15,039 bases of DNA, taken from assembly GCA_023441255.1 (NCBI GenBank), contig JAEZPW010000190.1, positions 1-15,039 on the forward strand, given 5' to 3'. The stretch's first letter is position 1; each line of letters opens with the position of its first letter. The translations under genes and the position numbers were made by a program. The notes under the pieces are model-generated. The model worked only from the letters and a program-made list of their open reading frames with translations, did no database searches and was not told the DNA's origin. The DNA comes from Acidobacteriota bacterium (lineage in GTDB: Bacteria > Acidobacteriota > Terriglobia > Terriglobales > Acidobacteriaceae). This document shows, piece by piece, positions 6,911 through 13,122 of the stretch.

Positions 6911-8323
6911 TTACTTGTGCCAGTACATCTCCCAGCCAAGGTACTTCGTCGTTGCTTCGTACACGGCCGCAGCGTTCGTTGAGAGATTGGCTGCGACGTG
7001 GTGTTCGAAGCCGTTCTCGCAGATGTAGTGCAGCAGGTCCTGCATGTTCGGGATGTGCACCACTCCGGCGCCGCCGAAGGTGTTGAGCGCGTCGTCGGTG
7101 AAAGCGCCATCGCCCACGTAGCCCTTGATCCTGCCCGTGTAGTCGTCAGTGGAGTAGCGGGCGAAGCTCATGGGGCTGGCCTTCACCTTGCCGACGCAGG
7201 TGCCGAACGTGTTCTCTTTGCCGACGGTTCCGGCGATGATCTCCTGGAAGTCCATCTTCACTTCGTTGAAGAAGTGCTTCGGCAGGTTTGAGCAGTGGAA
7301 GCAGACGGCCTTGTCGGGATCGTCGCCGTAGTTGTTGTTCCAGTCGAGCAGCGCCGAGGGCGTTCCCGAAGCCAACTGCAGAGCGTGCATGCCGAGTACA
7401 CCGCAGACGTCCACTTCGCAGGCGCTGGGCACGAGGTTGTTGCTCATCATGCTCATGATGGCGCAGGGCACGACGCCGAAGTAGGTCTCAAGCACCGTCC
7501 AGCACTGCACGGCGCTGATCTGTACGTCGGTCTCGCGCATCCAGTCGTCAATCACGACGCCGAGTTTGGCCATCTTGACCAGGGCGGCCTCGGGCACGCC
7601 GGCCGTCGGGACGTACTTCTTGATCTCGGCGACTTTGCCGACCACGCAACCTTCGGTTTCAGGCAGGCGGTCGATGCGGCCCATGATTTCGCCAAGGTCC
7701 ACCGGTTCCACGGAGATCCCCTGCTGTTCAAGGATCTTCTCGCTGAAGCGAACGGTGTTGAAGTTCGCCGGACGGGTGCCGATGGCGCCGATGCGCAGGT
7801 TCTTCATGCCTCGGGCGATGCGGCAAACAGCGGCGAACTCGGCCAGGTCCTTCGCGAATTCGGGTGAATCGGGCGCGACGGTGTGCAGCTTGGTCAGCGA
7901 GTACGGAATGCCGTACTGCTTAAGGTTGTTGCAGACCGACATCTTGCCGCAGAAACTGTCGCGGCGGAACGCGATCGTCATCTTGCCGGCCGTGTCAGGG
8001 GTGGCCTGAACCAGCACCGGAACCTTGAGATTGGCGTAGCGGAGCGTGTCGGCCACGGCCCGCTCGTCGCCGAAGTTGGGCAGCGTGACGATCACGCCGT
8101 CGATGCGGTCGGCGTTCTTGCGGAACAATTCGGCGCAGCGCTTGGCTTCGTCGTGCGTTTCGACTGCGCCATACTTGCTCTCTTCGGGGCCAAGCACGAC
8201 GCAGTCGATGCCGGCGCGCTCGAGCACCGCCATCATTTCTTCACGGCCCGATTTCGCCAGGTGATCGGGGAAGAATCCCCGGTTTCCGACGATCAGGCCC
8301 ATTGTCATCTTCTTGCTAGGCAT
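6911..8323 (-). CDS. L-fucose/L-arabinose isomerase family protein
   Basis: Cytoplasmic metal-dependent aldose-ketose isomerase of the FucI/AraA superfamily (COG2407 type), expected to convert an imported aldose such as L-fucose or a pentose to its ketose. It has 470 aa, clearly shorter than classical FucI (about 590 aa). The N-terminal half (LIVGNRGFFPD at 10-20, IDGVIVTLPNFGDE at 74-87, VPVLVQATPD at 101-110) is Rossmann-like. The catalytic half has QCWTVLETYFG at 273-283, SACEVDV at 300-306, LLDWNNNYG at 325-333 and GFEHHVAAN at 438-446. E303, D327 and H441 or H442 are the expected metal ligands. Start at 8323 was chosen because AAAGGAG lies at ideal distance; an upstream in-frame ATG at 8362 adds 13 basic residues inside the preceding gene. 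The start overlaps the end of the small membrane protein gene by 8 bases, suggesting coupled translation. Confidence 0.88.
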   Translation of the reverse strand: MPSKKMTMGLIVGNRGFFPDHLAKSGREEMMAVLERAGIDCVVLGPEESKYGAVETHDEAKRCAELFRKNADRIDGVIVTLPNFGDERAVADTLRYANLKVPVLVQATPDTAGKMTIAFRRDSFCGKMSVCNNLKQYGIPYSLTKLHTVAPDSPEFAKDLAEFAAVCRIARGMKNLRIGAIGTRPANFNTVRFSEKILEQQGISVEPVDLGEIMGRIDRLPETEGCVVGKVAEIKKYVPTAGVPEAALVKMAKLGVVIDDWMRETDVQISAVQCWTVLETYFGVVPCAIMSMMSNNLVPSACEVDVCGVLGMHALQLASGTPSALLDWNNNYGDDPDKAVCFHCSNLPKHFFNEVKMDFQEIIAGTVGKENTFGTCVGKVKASPMSFARYSTDDYTGRIKGYVGDGAFTDDALNTFGGAGVVHIPNMQDLLHYICENGFEHHVAANLSTNAAAVYEATTKYLGWEMYWHK

Positions 8324-8585
8324 GGATCTCCTTTGCTGCCGGCTGTGCTTCTTCGGCGGCAATGCGTGCCCTCTGCCGCGCGGGCGAGAACTTCACGCAG
8401 TAAATTGCTCCCAACACTGTCAGGATCGCGCCCCACCAGATGCTGGCGTGGTACTCGTAGAGCACCACCTTGTGCGCGGGCGGATAGACGAGTTCATAGA
8501 GGCCGGCGCCCAGGATCAGAACGCCATTGACCAGCAGCGAAATACCAACGACGAGCCAAATGGACAATACGCTTTTCGAATGCAT
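8316..8585 (-). CDS. Small two-helix membrane protein between symporter and isomerase
   Basis: Not assigned to a family. The 89-aa protein has two hydrophobic helices, about residues 7-30 (SIWLVVGISLLVNGVLILGA region) and 46-64 (HASIWWGAILTVLGAIYCV), joined by a short loop with LVYPPAHKVVLYEY, and an Ala/Glu/Arg-rich polar tail. No signal peptidase site is seen. It starts 6 bases after the symporter stop and overlaps the isomerase start by 8 bases, so all three are one transcription unit. By position and size it recalls the small helical partners that accompany some SSS transporters (DUF485 with ActP, DUF4212-type), although the sequence is not recognisably either. An accessory subunit of the symporter is inference. 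Confidence 0.8.
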   Translation of the reverse strand: MHSKSVLSIWLVVGISLLVNGVLILGAGLYELVYPPAHKVVLYEYHASIWWGAILTVLGAIYCVKFSPARQRARIAAEEAQPAAKEIHA

Positions 8586-8591
8586 GTGCGC

Positions 8592-10340
8592 CTACCAGAA
8601 ATAAACGTTGATAACAACGAAAACGAGTGAAGTGACGCCCGCCCAGAAGATCGGCCGCTGATAGAACGGGTAATGACCTTCGGACGGAATCTTGGTCGCG
8701 CCGTAGACCAGGCCTTCCAGTTCGGACTCCGCCTTCGGCTTGGTCACCAGGCTGACGGCCACGAGAACGATCATGCCGATCAGACAGCACCACAGGGCGC
8801 GGAACATGTTCTGCGCCTGGTCCTGCGCAGCCGAGCTGAGAGCGATGTAACGGACGGCGCCGGGATCAAGCTTGACCCAGGCCCACATGCCGATGGACGA
8901 CATGGTGCCCGCAAACAGCCCCCAGAACCCGCCGGCCTTCGTCGCGCGCTTCCACAACATGCCTAGCAGAACCGTGCCGAACAGCGGCGCGATGAAGAAG
9001 CTGAACAGCGCCTGCACGTAGTCCATGATGCTGTGCGCTTGGGCGCACATGTACGCTGTGACGATGCTGACACCCACGCCCCACACCGTGCACCAGCGGC
9101 CGATCTTCACCTTCTTCTCGTCGGTCGCATTCTTGTTGATCATGGCGCCATAAATGTCGTACGTCCAAACCGTCGTGAACGCCGAGACGTTGCCCGCCAT
9201 GCCCGACATGAATCCGGCGATGAGGGCCGTGATGCCGAGACCCAGAAGGCCCGGACCGCAGTAGCGAGCCAACATAAGCGGCAGCACTTCATCGTAGCCG
9301 TGCAGACCGGCCCCTGGATTGTTCCAAGCCTGATCGTTCGACACCAACTGAAGCAGGTGGCCTGAACCGTCGCGCAGCAGAGCCAGCCCGAGCAGACCCG
9401 GCAGGATGACGATGAACGGCACCAGCATCTTGAAGTTCGCGCCGATGATGGGAGCCAGCTTGGCCGCACGGAGGTCCTTGGCAGACATAACGCGCTGTAC
9501 GACCAGGAAGTCCGTCGTCCAGTAGCCCATCGAGATGATGGCGCCCAGACCGAACACGATGCCGACCCAGTTGATGCCCATTGGGTTGTGCGTGAAGTCG
9601 CCCAGCGTGGACCACAGGTGCGTGTAGGTACCCGCTTGCGCGTTGCCCTGCTCCATGAGATTCGCCAGAATCCGCGCCTTCAGTCCGCTCCAGCCGCCCG
9701 CCTCGACCAGTCCCAGGATCGGGATCAGCAGCGCGCCCGCCCAGATCAGGAAGAACTGCAAGACCTCATTGAAGATTGCAGATCGCAGGCCGCCCAAGTA
9801 GACGTAAAGCAGAACCGTGACGGATGAAACGATAATGCTGAAATGCATGTTCCAGCCGAGCACAACCTTCATGACCACGGCCATCGCGTACATGTTGACG
9901 CCGCTCATCAGCACGGTCATAACCGCGAATGAGATCGACGACAAGGTCTGCGCTCCGGTGCCGAAACGCAGCTTCAGATATCCGGGCACCGAGTGGGTCT
10001 TGCAGATGTAGTAGAACGGCATCATCACGAGGGCCAGGAAAATCATGGCCGGGATGGCGCCGATCCAGTACCAGTGGGCGGCGAGAATGCCGTATTTATA
10101 CGCATTGCCGGCCCAGCCCATCAGTTCCAGCGAGCCGAGGTTGGCGGAGAGGAATGCCAGTCCGGCGACCCAGGCGGTCATCTCGCGTCCGGCCATGAAG
10201 AAGTCTTCACTGGTGTCGGAGCTCTTCTTGAGAATAAAGCCGATCGCAAGGACAAGCGCGAAGTAGAAAACGATGATGACCAGGTCCACGAACGAGAGGT
10301 GAACGAGGCGCGATGCGTTAGCAACAAATGAAGCAATCAT
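8592..10340 (-). CDS. Sodium:solute symporter (SSS family), probable sugar transporter
   Basis: Inner-membrane sodium-coupled symporter of the SSS/SGLT family, 582 aa with about 14 hydrophobic helices. SFVDLVIIVFYFALVLAIGF at 16-35 is the first helix. FFMAGREMTAWVAGLAFLSA at 47-66 followed by NLGSLELMGWAGNAY is the diagnostic SSS segment with the sodium-site helix, and SVPGYLKLRFG at 117-127 is the conserved signature after it. LGGLRSAIFNEVLQFFLIW marks the middle of the fold. The resemblance is to SGLT-like sugar symporters more than to proline or pantothenate types. It heads an operon with a small membrane protein (gap 6 bp) and an isomerase, supporting sugar uptake; L-fucose or a pentose is likely but unproven. 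The ribosome site is weak (GGTGAC before ATG). Two operator-like palindromes lie about 150-190 bp upstream. Confidence 0.92.
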   Translation of the reverse strand: MIASFVANASRLVHLSFVDLVIIVFYFALVLAIGFILKKSSDTSEDFFMAGREMTAWVAGLAFLSANLGSLELMGWAGNAYKYGILAAHWYWIGAIPAMIFLALVMMPFYYICKTHSVPGYLKLRFGTGAQTLSSISFAVMTVLMSGVNMYAMAVVMKVVLGWNMHFSIIVSSVTVLLYVYLGGLRSAIFNEVLQFFLIWAGALLIPILGLVEAGGWSGLKARILANLMEQGNAQAGTYTHLWSTLGDFTHNPMGINWVGIVFGLGAIISMGYWTTDFLVVQRVMSAKDLRAAKLAPIIGANFKMLVPFIVILPGLLGLALLRDGSGHLLQLVSNDQAWNNPGAGLHGYDEVLPLMLARYCGPGLLGLGITALIAGFMSGMAGNVSAFTTVWTYDIYGAMINKNATDEKKVKIGRWCTVWGVGVSIVTAYMCAQAHSIMDYVQALFSFFIAPLFGTVLLGMLWKRATKAGGFWGLFAGTMSSIGMWAWVKLDPGAVRYIALSSAAQDQAQNMFRALWCCLIGMIVLVAVSLVTKPKAESELEGLVYGATKIPSEGHYPFYQRPIFWAGVTSLVFVVINVYFW

Positions 10341-10488
10341 GTGTCACCGGCTACTTTGAAGATGGAAACCACCCGACTATGGACCGGTCCGCGCCCCGGG
10401 CAGGGGTTACAACATGCCGGCCAGCCCAGTTCGTCTACTGCGGGGACTCGCGAACGTCGGCCCGCATCCGCTCCAAACCGCTCGCACG

Positions 10489-10529
10489 GGAACGTTCCGA
10501 TCGCGTTTTTGCGAGCTGAAAACGTTTTC
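10489..10529. promoter_or_regulatory. Pair of LacI-type operator-like palindromes
   Basis: GGAACGTTCC (10489-10498) and GAAAACGTTTTC (10518-10529) are perfect palindromes sharing the central AACGTT core typical of LacI/GalR/CcpA-family operators. Their centres are exactly 30 bp apart, about three helical turns, so two dimers would face the same side. Between them TCGC and GCGA (10501-10514) form another small inverted repeat. They lie upstream of the symporter operon on the minus strand. No LacI-family gene is present in the window. Confidence 0.5.
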
Positions 10530-10684
10530 TCCCGCGGATACAACAATCCACACAGCGTTTGTCCGGAGCAGGAGTAAGTCTCTCTTGTACGCCGCGGCCA
10601 GTCAAGCAGGTATTTGAACTTAGTACCGGACAGCATCTCAGAACGCTTGCCTGTTAAGAGAGCGTGTCTCGCAGAAACCTTCCC

Positions 10685-10766
10685 CCTCAGCAAGCTTGCC
10701 TCTTCAGCAAGCTTGCCTCTTCAGAAGCTTGTCTCTTCAGAAGCTTGTCTCTTCAGAAGCTTGTCT
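10685..10766. repeat. Five-unit 16/17-bp tandem repeat
   Basis: Units of 17, 17, 16, 16 and 16 bp with form CTTCAGAAGCTTGTCT; each contains the palindrome AAGCTT (at 10692, 10709, 10725, 10741 and 10757). The last three are identical; the first two carry CAAGCTTGCC instead. A diverged copy (10637-10652) matches unit 1 at 14 of 16 positions, so the array once reached further left. There are no spacers, so this is not a CRISPR array. Confidence 0.85.
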
Positions 10767-10773
10767 TTGAAAG

Positions 10774-10848
10774 GGCACGGCTTCAGCCGTGCCGTAAAGG
10801 TCGCCAAAATCAATGCGGCTTTAGCCGCTGAGGTTAGCCCTTAAGGGC
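10774..10848. repeat. Three REP-like palindromes
   Basis: GGCACGGC/GCCGTGCC with a TTCA loop (10774-10793), GCGGC/GCCGC with a TTTA loop (10815-10828) and the perfect 12-mer GCCCTTAAGGGC (10837-10848) follow one another. The first two share the plan GGC-tt(c/t)a-GCC. Such sequences are typical of REP elements dispersed in bacterial spacers. The rest of the 10341-10948 stretch has the operator pair at 10489-10529, the palindrome GGACCGGTCC at 10381-10390 and no gene. Confidence 0.6.
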
Positions 10849-10948
10849 CAAACATGAGACCCAGGCCTCTGTAGCCCTGCCGATGAATCCTCCGTGCTAC
10901 AACATTGCCACCACTGCAACCGTTGGCGTAAAAACACAGCGGAGGCAT

Positions 10949-11620
10949 ATGCCAGAAACGCCATTCTTCGCTCCGGAACTTTTCGAGTTCCTGCGCCAGT
11001 TGAAAAAGCGCAACAACCGCGACTGGTTCAACAAGAATAAAGACCGCTACGAGATGCACGTCCGCGTGCCGGCCCTGCAGTTCATTGCCGCCTTCGCGCC
11101 GCGCCTGCACCAGATCAGCCCGCATTTTTCAGCCGATCCGCATCCCACACGCGGCTCGCTCTTCCGCATCTACCGCGACACCCGGTTCTCGGCCGACAAG
11201 AAACCATATAAGACGCACGCCGGCATGAGCTTCAACCACGCCGCCGGAAAGCACGTGCACGCGCCGGGCTTCTACCTGCACCTTGAACCCGAAGGATGTT
11301 TTGCGGCGGCAGGCGTTTGGCATCCGGACTCGCAGGCCCTGACGAAGATCCGCACGGCCATCGTGCGCGAACCCGAGCGCTGGCGTGCAGCCACGCGCAA
11401 GCTGGAACTCGGAGGCGACACCCTCACGCGTCCACCAAAAGGCTTCGACCCGGCGCATCCGTTCGTCGAGGACTTGAAACGCAAGGACTACATCACGAGC
11501 GTTACGTTCGAAGACGAACAGGTGTGCAGCCCGAAGTTCATACGCGATTTCGACGCGGCGTGCAGGAAGATGGCTCCGCTCGTGGAGTTCACCGCGGCGG
11601 CGCTGGGGATGAAGTACTGA
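10949..11620 (+). CDS. DUF2461 / TIGR02453 family protein
   Basis: Soluble 223-aa protein of the widespread, functionally unassigned DUF2461 family. Recognisable blocks are FFAPELFEFLRQLKKRNNRDWFNKNK at about 6-31, GSLFRIYRDTRFSADKKPYKTHAGM at about 69-93, a central part with PGFYLHLEPEG, and FDPAHPFVEDLKRKDYI near 170. Conserved Asp-Trp-Phe, Arg-Asp-x-Arg-Phe and Lys-Pro-Tyr-Lys-Thr suggest a binding or catalytic surface, but no reaction is known. Start at 10949 is chosen because AGCGGAGG immediately precedes it and the protein then begins like relatives; an in-frame ATG at 10883 would add 22 residues unlike the family. It is transcribed divergently from the symporter operon and convergently with the STAS gene. 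Confidence 0.9.
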   Translation: MPETPFFAPELFEFLRQLKKRNNRDWFNKNKDRYEMHVRVPALQFIAAFAPRLHQISPHFSADPHPTRGSLFRIYRDTRFSADKKPYKTHAGMSFNHAAGKHVHAPGFYLHLEPEGCFAAAGVWHPDSQALTKIRTAIVREPERWRAATRKLELGGDTLTRPPKGFDPAHPFVEDLKRKDYITSVTFEDEQVCSPKFIRDFDAACRKMAPLVEFTAAALGMKY

Positions 11621-11633
11621 CTGTAGATAACCG

Positions 11634-11730
11634 GTTGTCATTTCGAGGAGCGCAGCGACGAGAAACCCCTACCATCGGCAAGGCAGCAGTTGGGGGGGTA
11701 GCGATTACTCGCTCCGCTCGGAATGACAAC
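11634..11730. mobile_element. 97-bp MITE-like element with ~24-bp terminal inverted repeats
   Basis: The left end begins GTTGTCATTTCGAGGAGCGC and the right end, read on the minus strand, GTTGTCATTCCGAGCGGAGC; the first nine bases are identical and the similarity continues to about 24. The inside has no reading frame. Related GTCATTCCGAGCG-type palindromic elements are common in spacers of Acidobacteriota and some other phyla (recalled, not checked). It lies 13 bases after the DUF2461 stop, so it may also shape that transcript's end. No obvious target duplication was seen. Confidence 0.6.
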
Positions 11731-11746
11731 TCGTACGAGGCGGTGG

Positions 11747-11828
11747 CCCATTCAAGCTTCTGTTGCTTGAGTGGGGATCGCAAAGTATGTCCCCTGACGG
11801 CGACGACTTTCCGCCTGTCGATCCCCAC
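11747..11828. repeat. Overlapping, mutually exclusive hairpins
   Basis: CCCATTCAAG (11747-11756) pairs with CTTGAGTGGG (11766-11775, one G.U) across a 9-nt loop. GTGGGGATCG (11771-11780) is the exact complement of CGATCCCCAC (11819-11828). Both need bases 11771-11775, so only one can form. They stand between convergent genes (DUF2461 and STAS) and may act in transcript ending, or be the remains of a palindromic repeat. Confidence 0.5.
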
Positions 11829-11906
11829 ACAACGAAAACAGCGTGCGCACCACTTGCCTGACTGATGCGAGCTAACCGGTGTGCGCCGAGATCGTTCGCG
11901 TGCCGA

Positions 11907-12263
11907 CTAGAAACTCGGAGTATCAGGGAATCGCGATACTGCGAGTACCTTGTCCAGGCTGGTCAGGTGCAGCAACTCCTTTACACGCTGGCTCAGGCTG
12001 ATGAGTTTCAGCTCGCGGCCGGCACGTTTTGCAGATGTCCAAAGGCCGACAAGAGCGCCGAGTCCCGAGCTGTCCATGTAGTTCACATCGGATAGGTCGA
12101 GGACTACGTCTCTGTTTTGGGCAATGACACCGCGCACGGTGTCCCGGAGCAGCGATGTTGTGGACGATGTGATCCTGCCGCGACAGCGAAAGAGGGTTCC
12201 CGTTTCCGTCTTTTCCGCATCGAGGTGCAATTCAGGAGTGGGCACGACCGGATCTGCGGCCAT
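11907..12263 (-). CDS. STAS-domain anti-sigma-factor antagonist
   Basis: Cytoplasmic 118-aa single STAS domain of the SpoIIAA/RsbV type. In its usual role it binds and neutralises an anti-sigma kinase until phosphorylated on a serine. FRCRGRITSSTTSLLRDTV at about 25-43 is the first strand and helix, DVVLDLSDVNYMDSSGLGAL at 52-71 the core with phospho-acceptor S65 in DSSG, and GRELKLISLSQRVKELLHLTSL at 82-103 the C-terminal part. Ribosome site GGAGG lies 6 bases before ATG. No kinase (RsbW-type), phosphatase or sigma factor gene is adjacent, so its partner is elsewhere. It is divergent from the SRPBCC gene, 121 bp away. Confidence 0.9.
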   Translation of the reverse strand: MAADPVVPTPELHLDAEKTETGTLFRCRGRITSSTTSLLRDTVRGVIAQNRDVVLDLSDVNYMDSSGLGALVGLWTSAKRAGRELKLISLSQRVKELLHLTSLDKVLAVSRFPDTPSF

Positions 12264-12384
12264 GAAAGACCTCCGCTGAGAAAAGCTGACTGGAACTTCC
12301 GTAGATGCCGCGGGAGAATGCCACGTTGCCGGCGGCCCATTTGCCTCCGCGCTTCGTTTATGATGGGTTTATAAGCAGAGCAGA

Positions 12385-12969
12385 ATGATGTATCAGTTTC
12401 AGTCTGAACAGTGGGTTCCGGCCTCGATCGATCGCGTATTCCAATTCTTTGCCAATCCTGAGAACCTTCCCGGCATCGCGCCGGCCGTGCAGGACGTGAG
12501 GATCGAGCAGTCGCATCTGGTCGCGCCACCGCGGCATCCTCTTGGCGCGCGGGTGAAGGGCGTGGCCGGAATCGGCTCGGAGATCGCCTTGTCGTTTCGC
12601 GTTGGGCGCGTGGTGCGTCGGCGCACGCAATGGCGCACGCGCATCGTCGATTTCGAATGGAACCGCTATTTCCTGGAGACGCAGGTGCGCGGTCCCATGG
12701 AGTTCTGGACGCACCGCCACGGCTTCGCGGCGTCGGAACGCGACGGCGTAGATGGCACGCTCATCCGCGATGAGATCGAATACGGATTCGGCGGCTTCGG
12801 CGTGACGGGCGAGGCGGCGTTCATTCACCGCAATCTCGGCAGGACGTTCGAATACCGCAAGCAGGCCGTCGAGAAACTACTGCCTCCTGAACGCAAAAGC
12901 GATCTTCCACCCGGGATCGCCAACCAACTGCGCAAGGTCGGCGAACAGCTGCGGAGGCTGGCCAAGTAG
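12385..12969 (+). CDS. SRPBCC-fold protein (cyclase/dehydrase-like)
   Basis: Soluble 194-aa protein of the START/SRPBCC helix-grip fold, which binds hydrophobic ligands in a deep cavity. The opening (QSEQWVPASIDRVFQFFANPENLPGIAP at about 6-33) is typical: strand, helix with VFxFFxNPENLP, then turn. Later strands include DFEWNRYFLETQVRGPMEFWTHRHGF and TLIRDEIEYGFGGFGV, and the long C-terminal helix (about 147-165, RTFEYRKQAVEKLL) that closes the cavity is present. It resembles the small SRPBCC_3-like proteins often named cell division inhibitor-like or cyclase/dehydrase, but no function is known. ATG at 12385 or the adjacent 12388 may be used; the ribosome site is weak (AGCAGAGCAG). Confidence 0.85.
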   Translation: MMYQFQSEQWVPASIDRVFQFFANPENLPGIAPAVQDVRIEQSHLVAPPRHPLGARVKGVAGIGSEIALSFRVGRVVRRRTQWRTRIVDFEWNRYFLETQVRGPMEFWTHRHGFAASERDGVDGTLIRDEIEYGFGGFGVTGEAAFIHRNLGRTFEYRKQAVEKLLPPERKSDLPPGIANQLRKVGEQLRRLAK

Positions 12970-13086
12970 CGGAGGACTTTCGGACTCGGCACCTGGTCAA
13001 GGACGCAGCGAGACGCGAAAAGGCTTGAACGCAGACTCGCGAAGAAGCGGCAGTCCTATGTCGTTCAGTTGCCTTTCACGAACTCG

Positions 13087-13122
13087 TTGCGGGATCGTTC
13101 TCTCGCGAGTATCCTACGCGCC
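13087..13122 (+). promoter_or_regulatory. Candidate promoter placing the transcript start at the ATG
   Basis: TTGCGG at 13087-13092 and TATCCT at 13110-13115 are separated by 17 bases, and the ATG at 13123 follows the -10 by 7 bases. A transcript from here would be leaderless or nearly so. No ribosome site is visible before this ATG, in keeping with the idea. The -35 match is only moderate. Confidence 0.35.

Noticed and set aside
6998..7867. Two plus-strand frames (6998-7291 and 7295-7867) opposite the isomerase gene
   Set aside because: Their His/Val/Ala/Asp-rich composition is a mirror of the isomerase codons, and no ribosome site or family is visible.
8324..8362. Upstream ATG at 8362 for the isomerase
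   Set aside because: It would add 13 residues unlike relatives, while the ATG at 8323 has an excellent AAAGGAG ribosome site.
8316..8585. Toxin-antitoxin or holin-like role for the small membrane protein
   Set aside because: It has two helices and small size, but its tight position within a transport/isomerase operon and lack of a partner antitoxin make this unlikely.
10685..10766. CRISPR array
   Set aside because: The 16/17-bp units follow one another without unique spacers, and no cas gene is near.
10883..10948. Upstream ATG at 10883 for the DUF2461 gene
   Set aside because: The added 22 residues do not resemble the family, and GGAGG immediately precedes the ATG at 10949.
12359..12364. 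TATGAT as a -10 box for the SRPBCC gene
   Set aside because: No acceptable -35 sequence lies 16-18 bases upstream, so it was not listed as a promoter.
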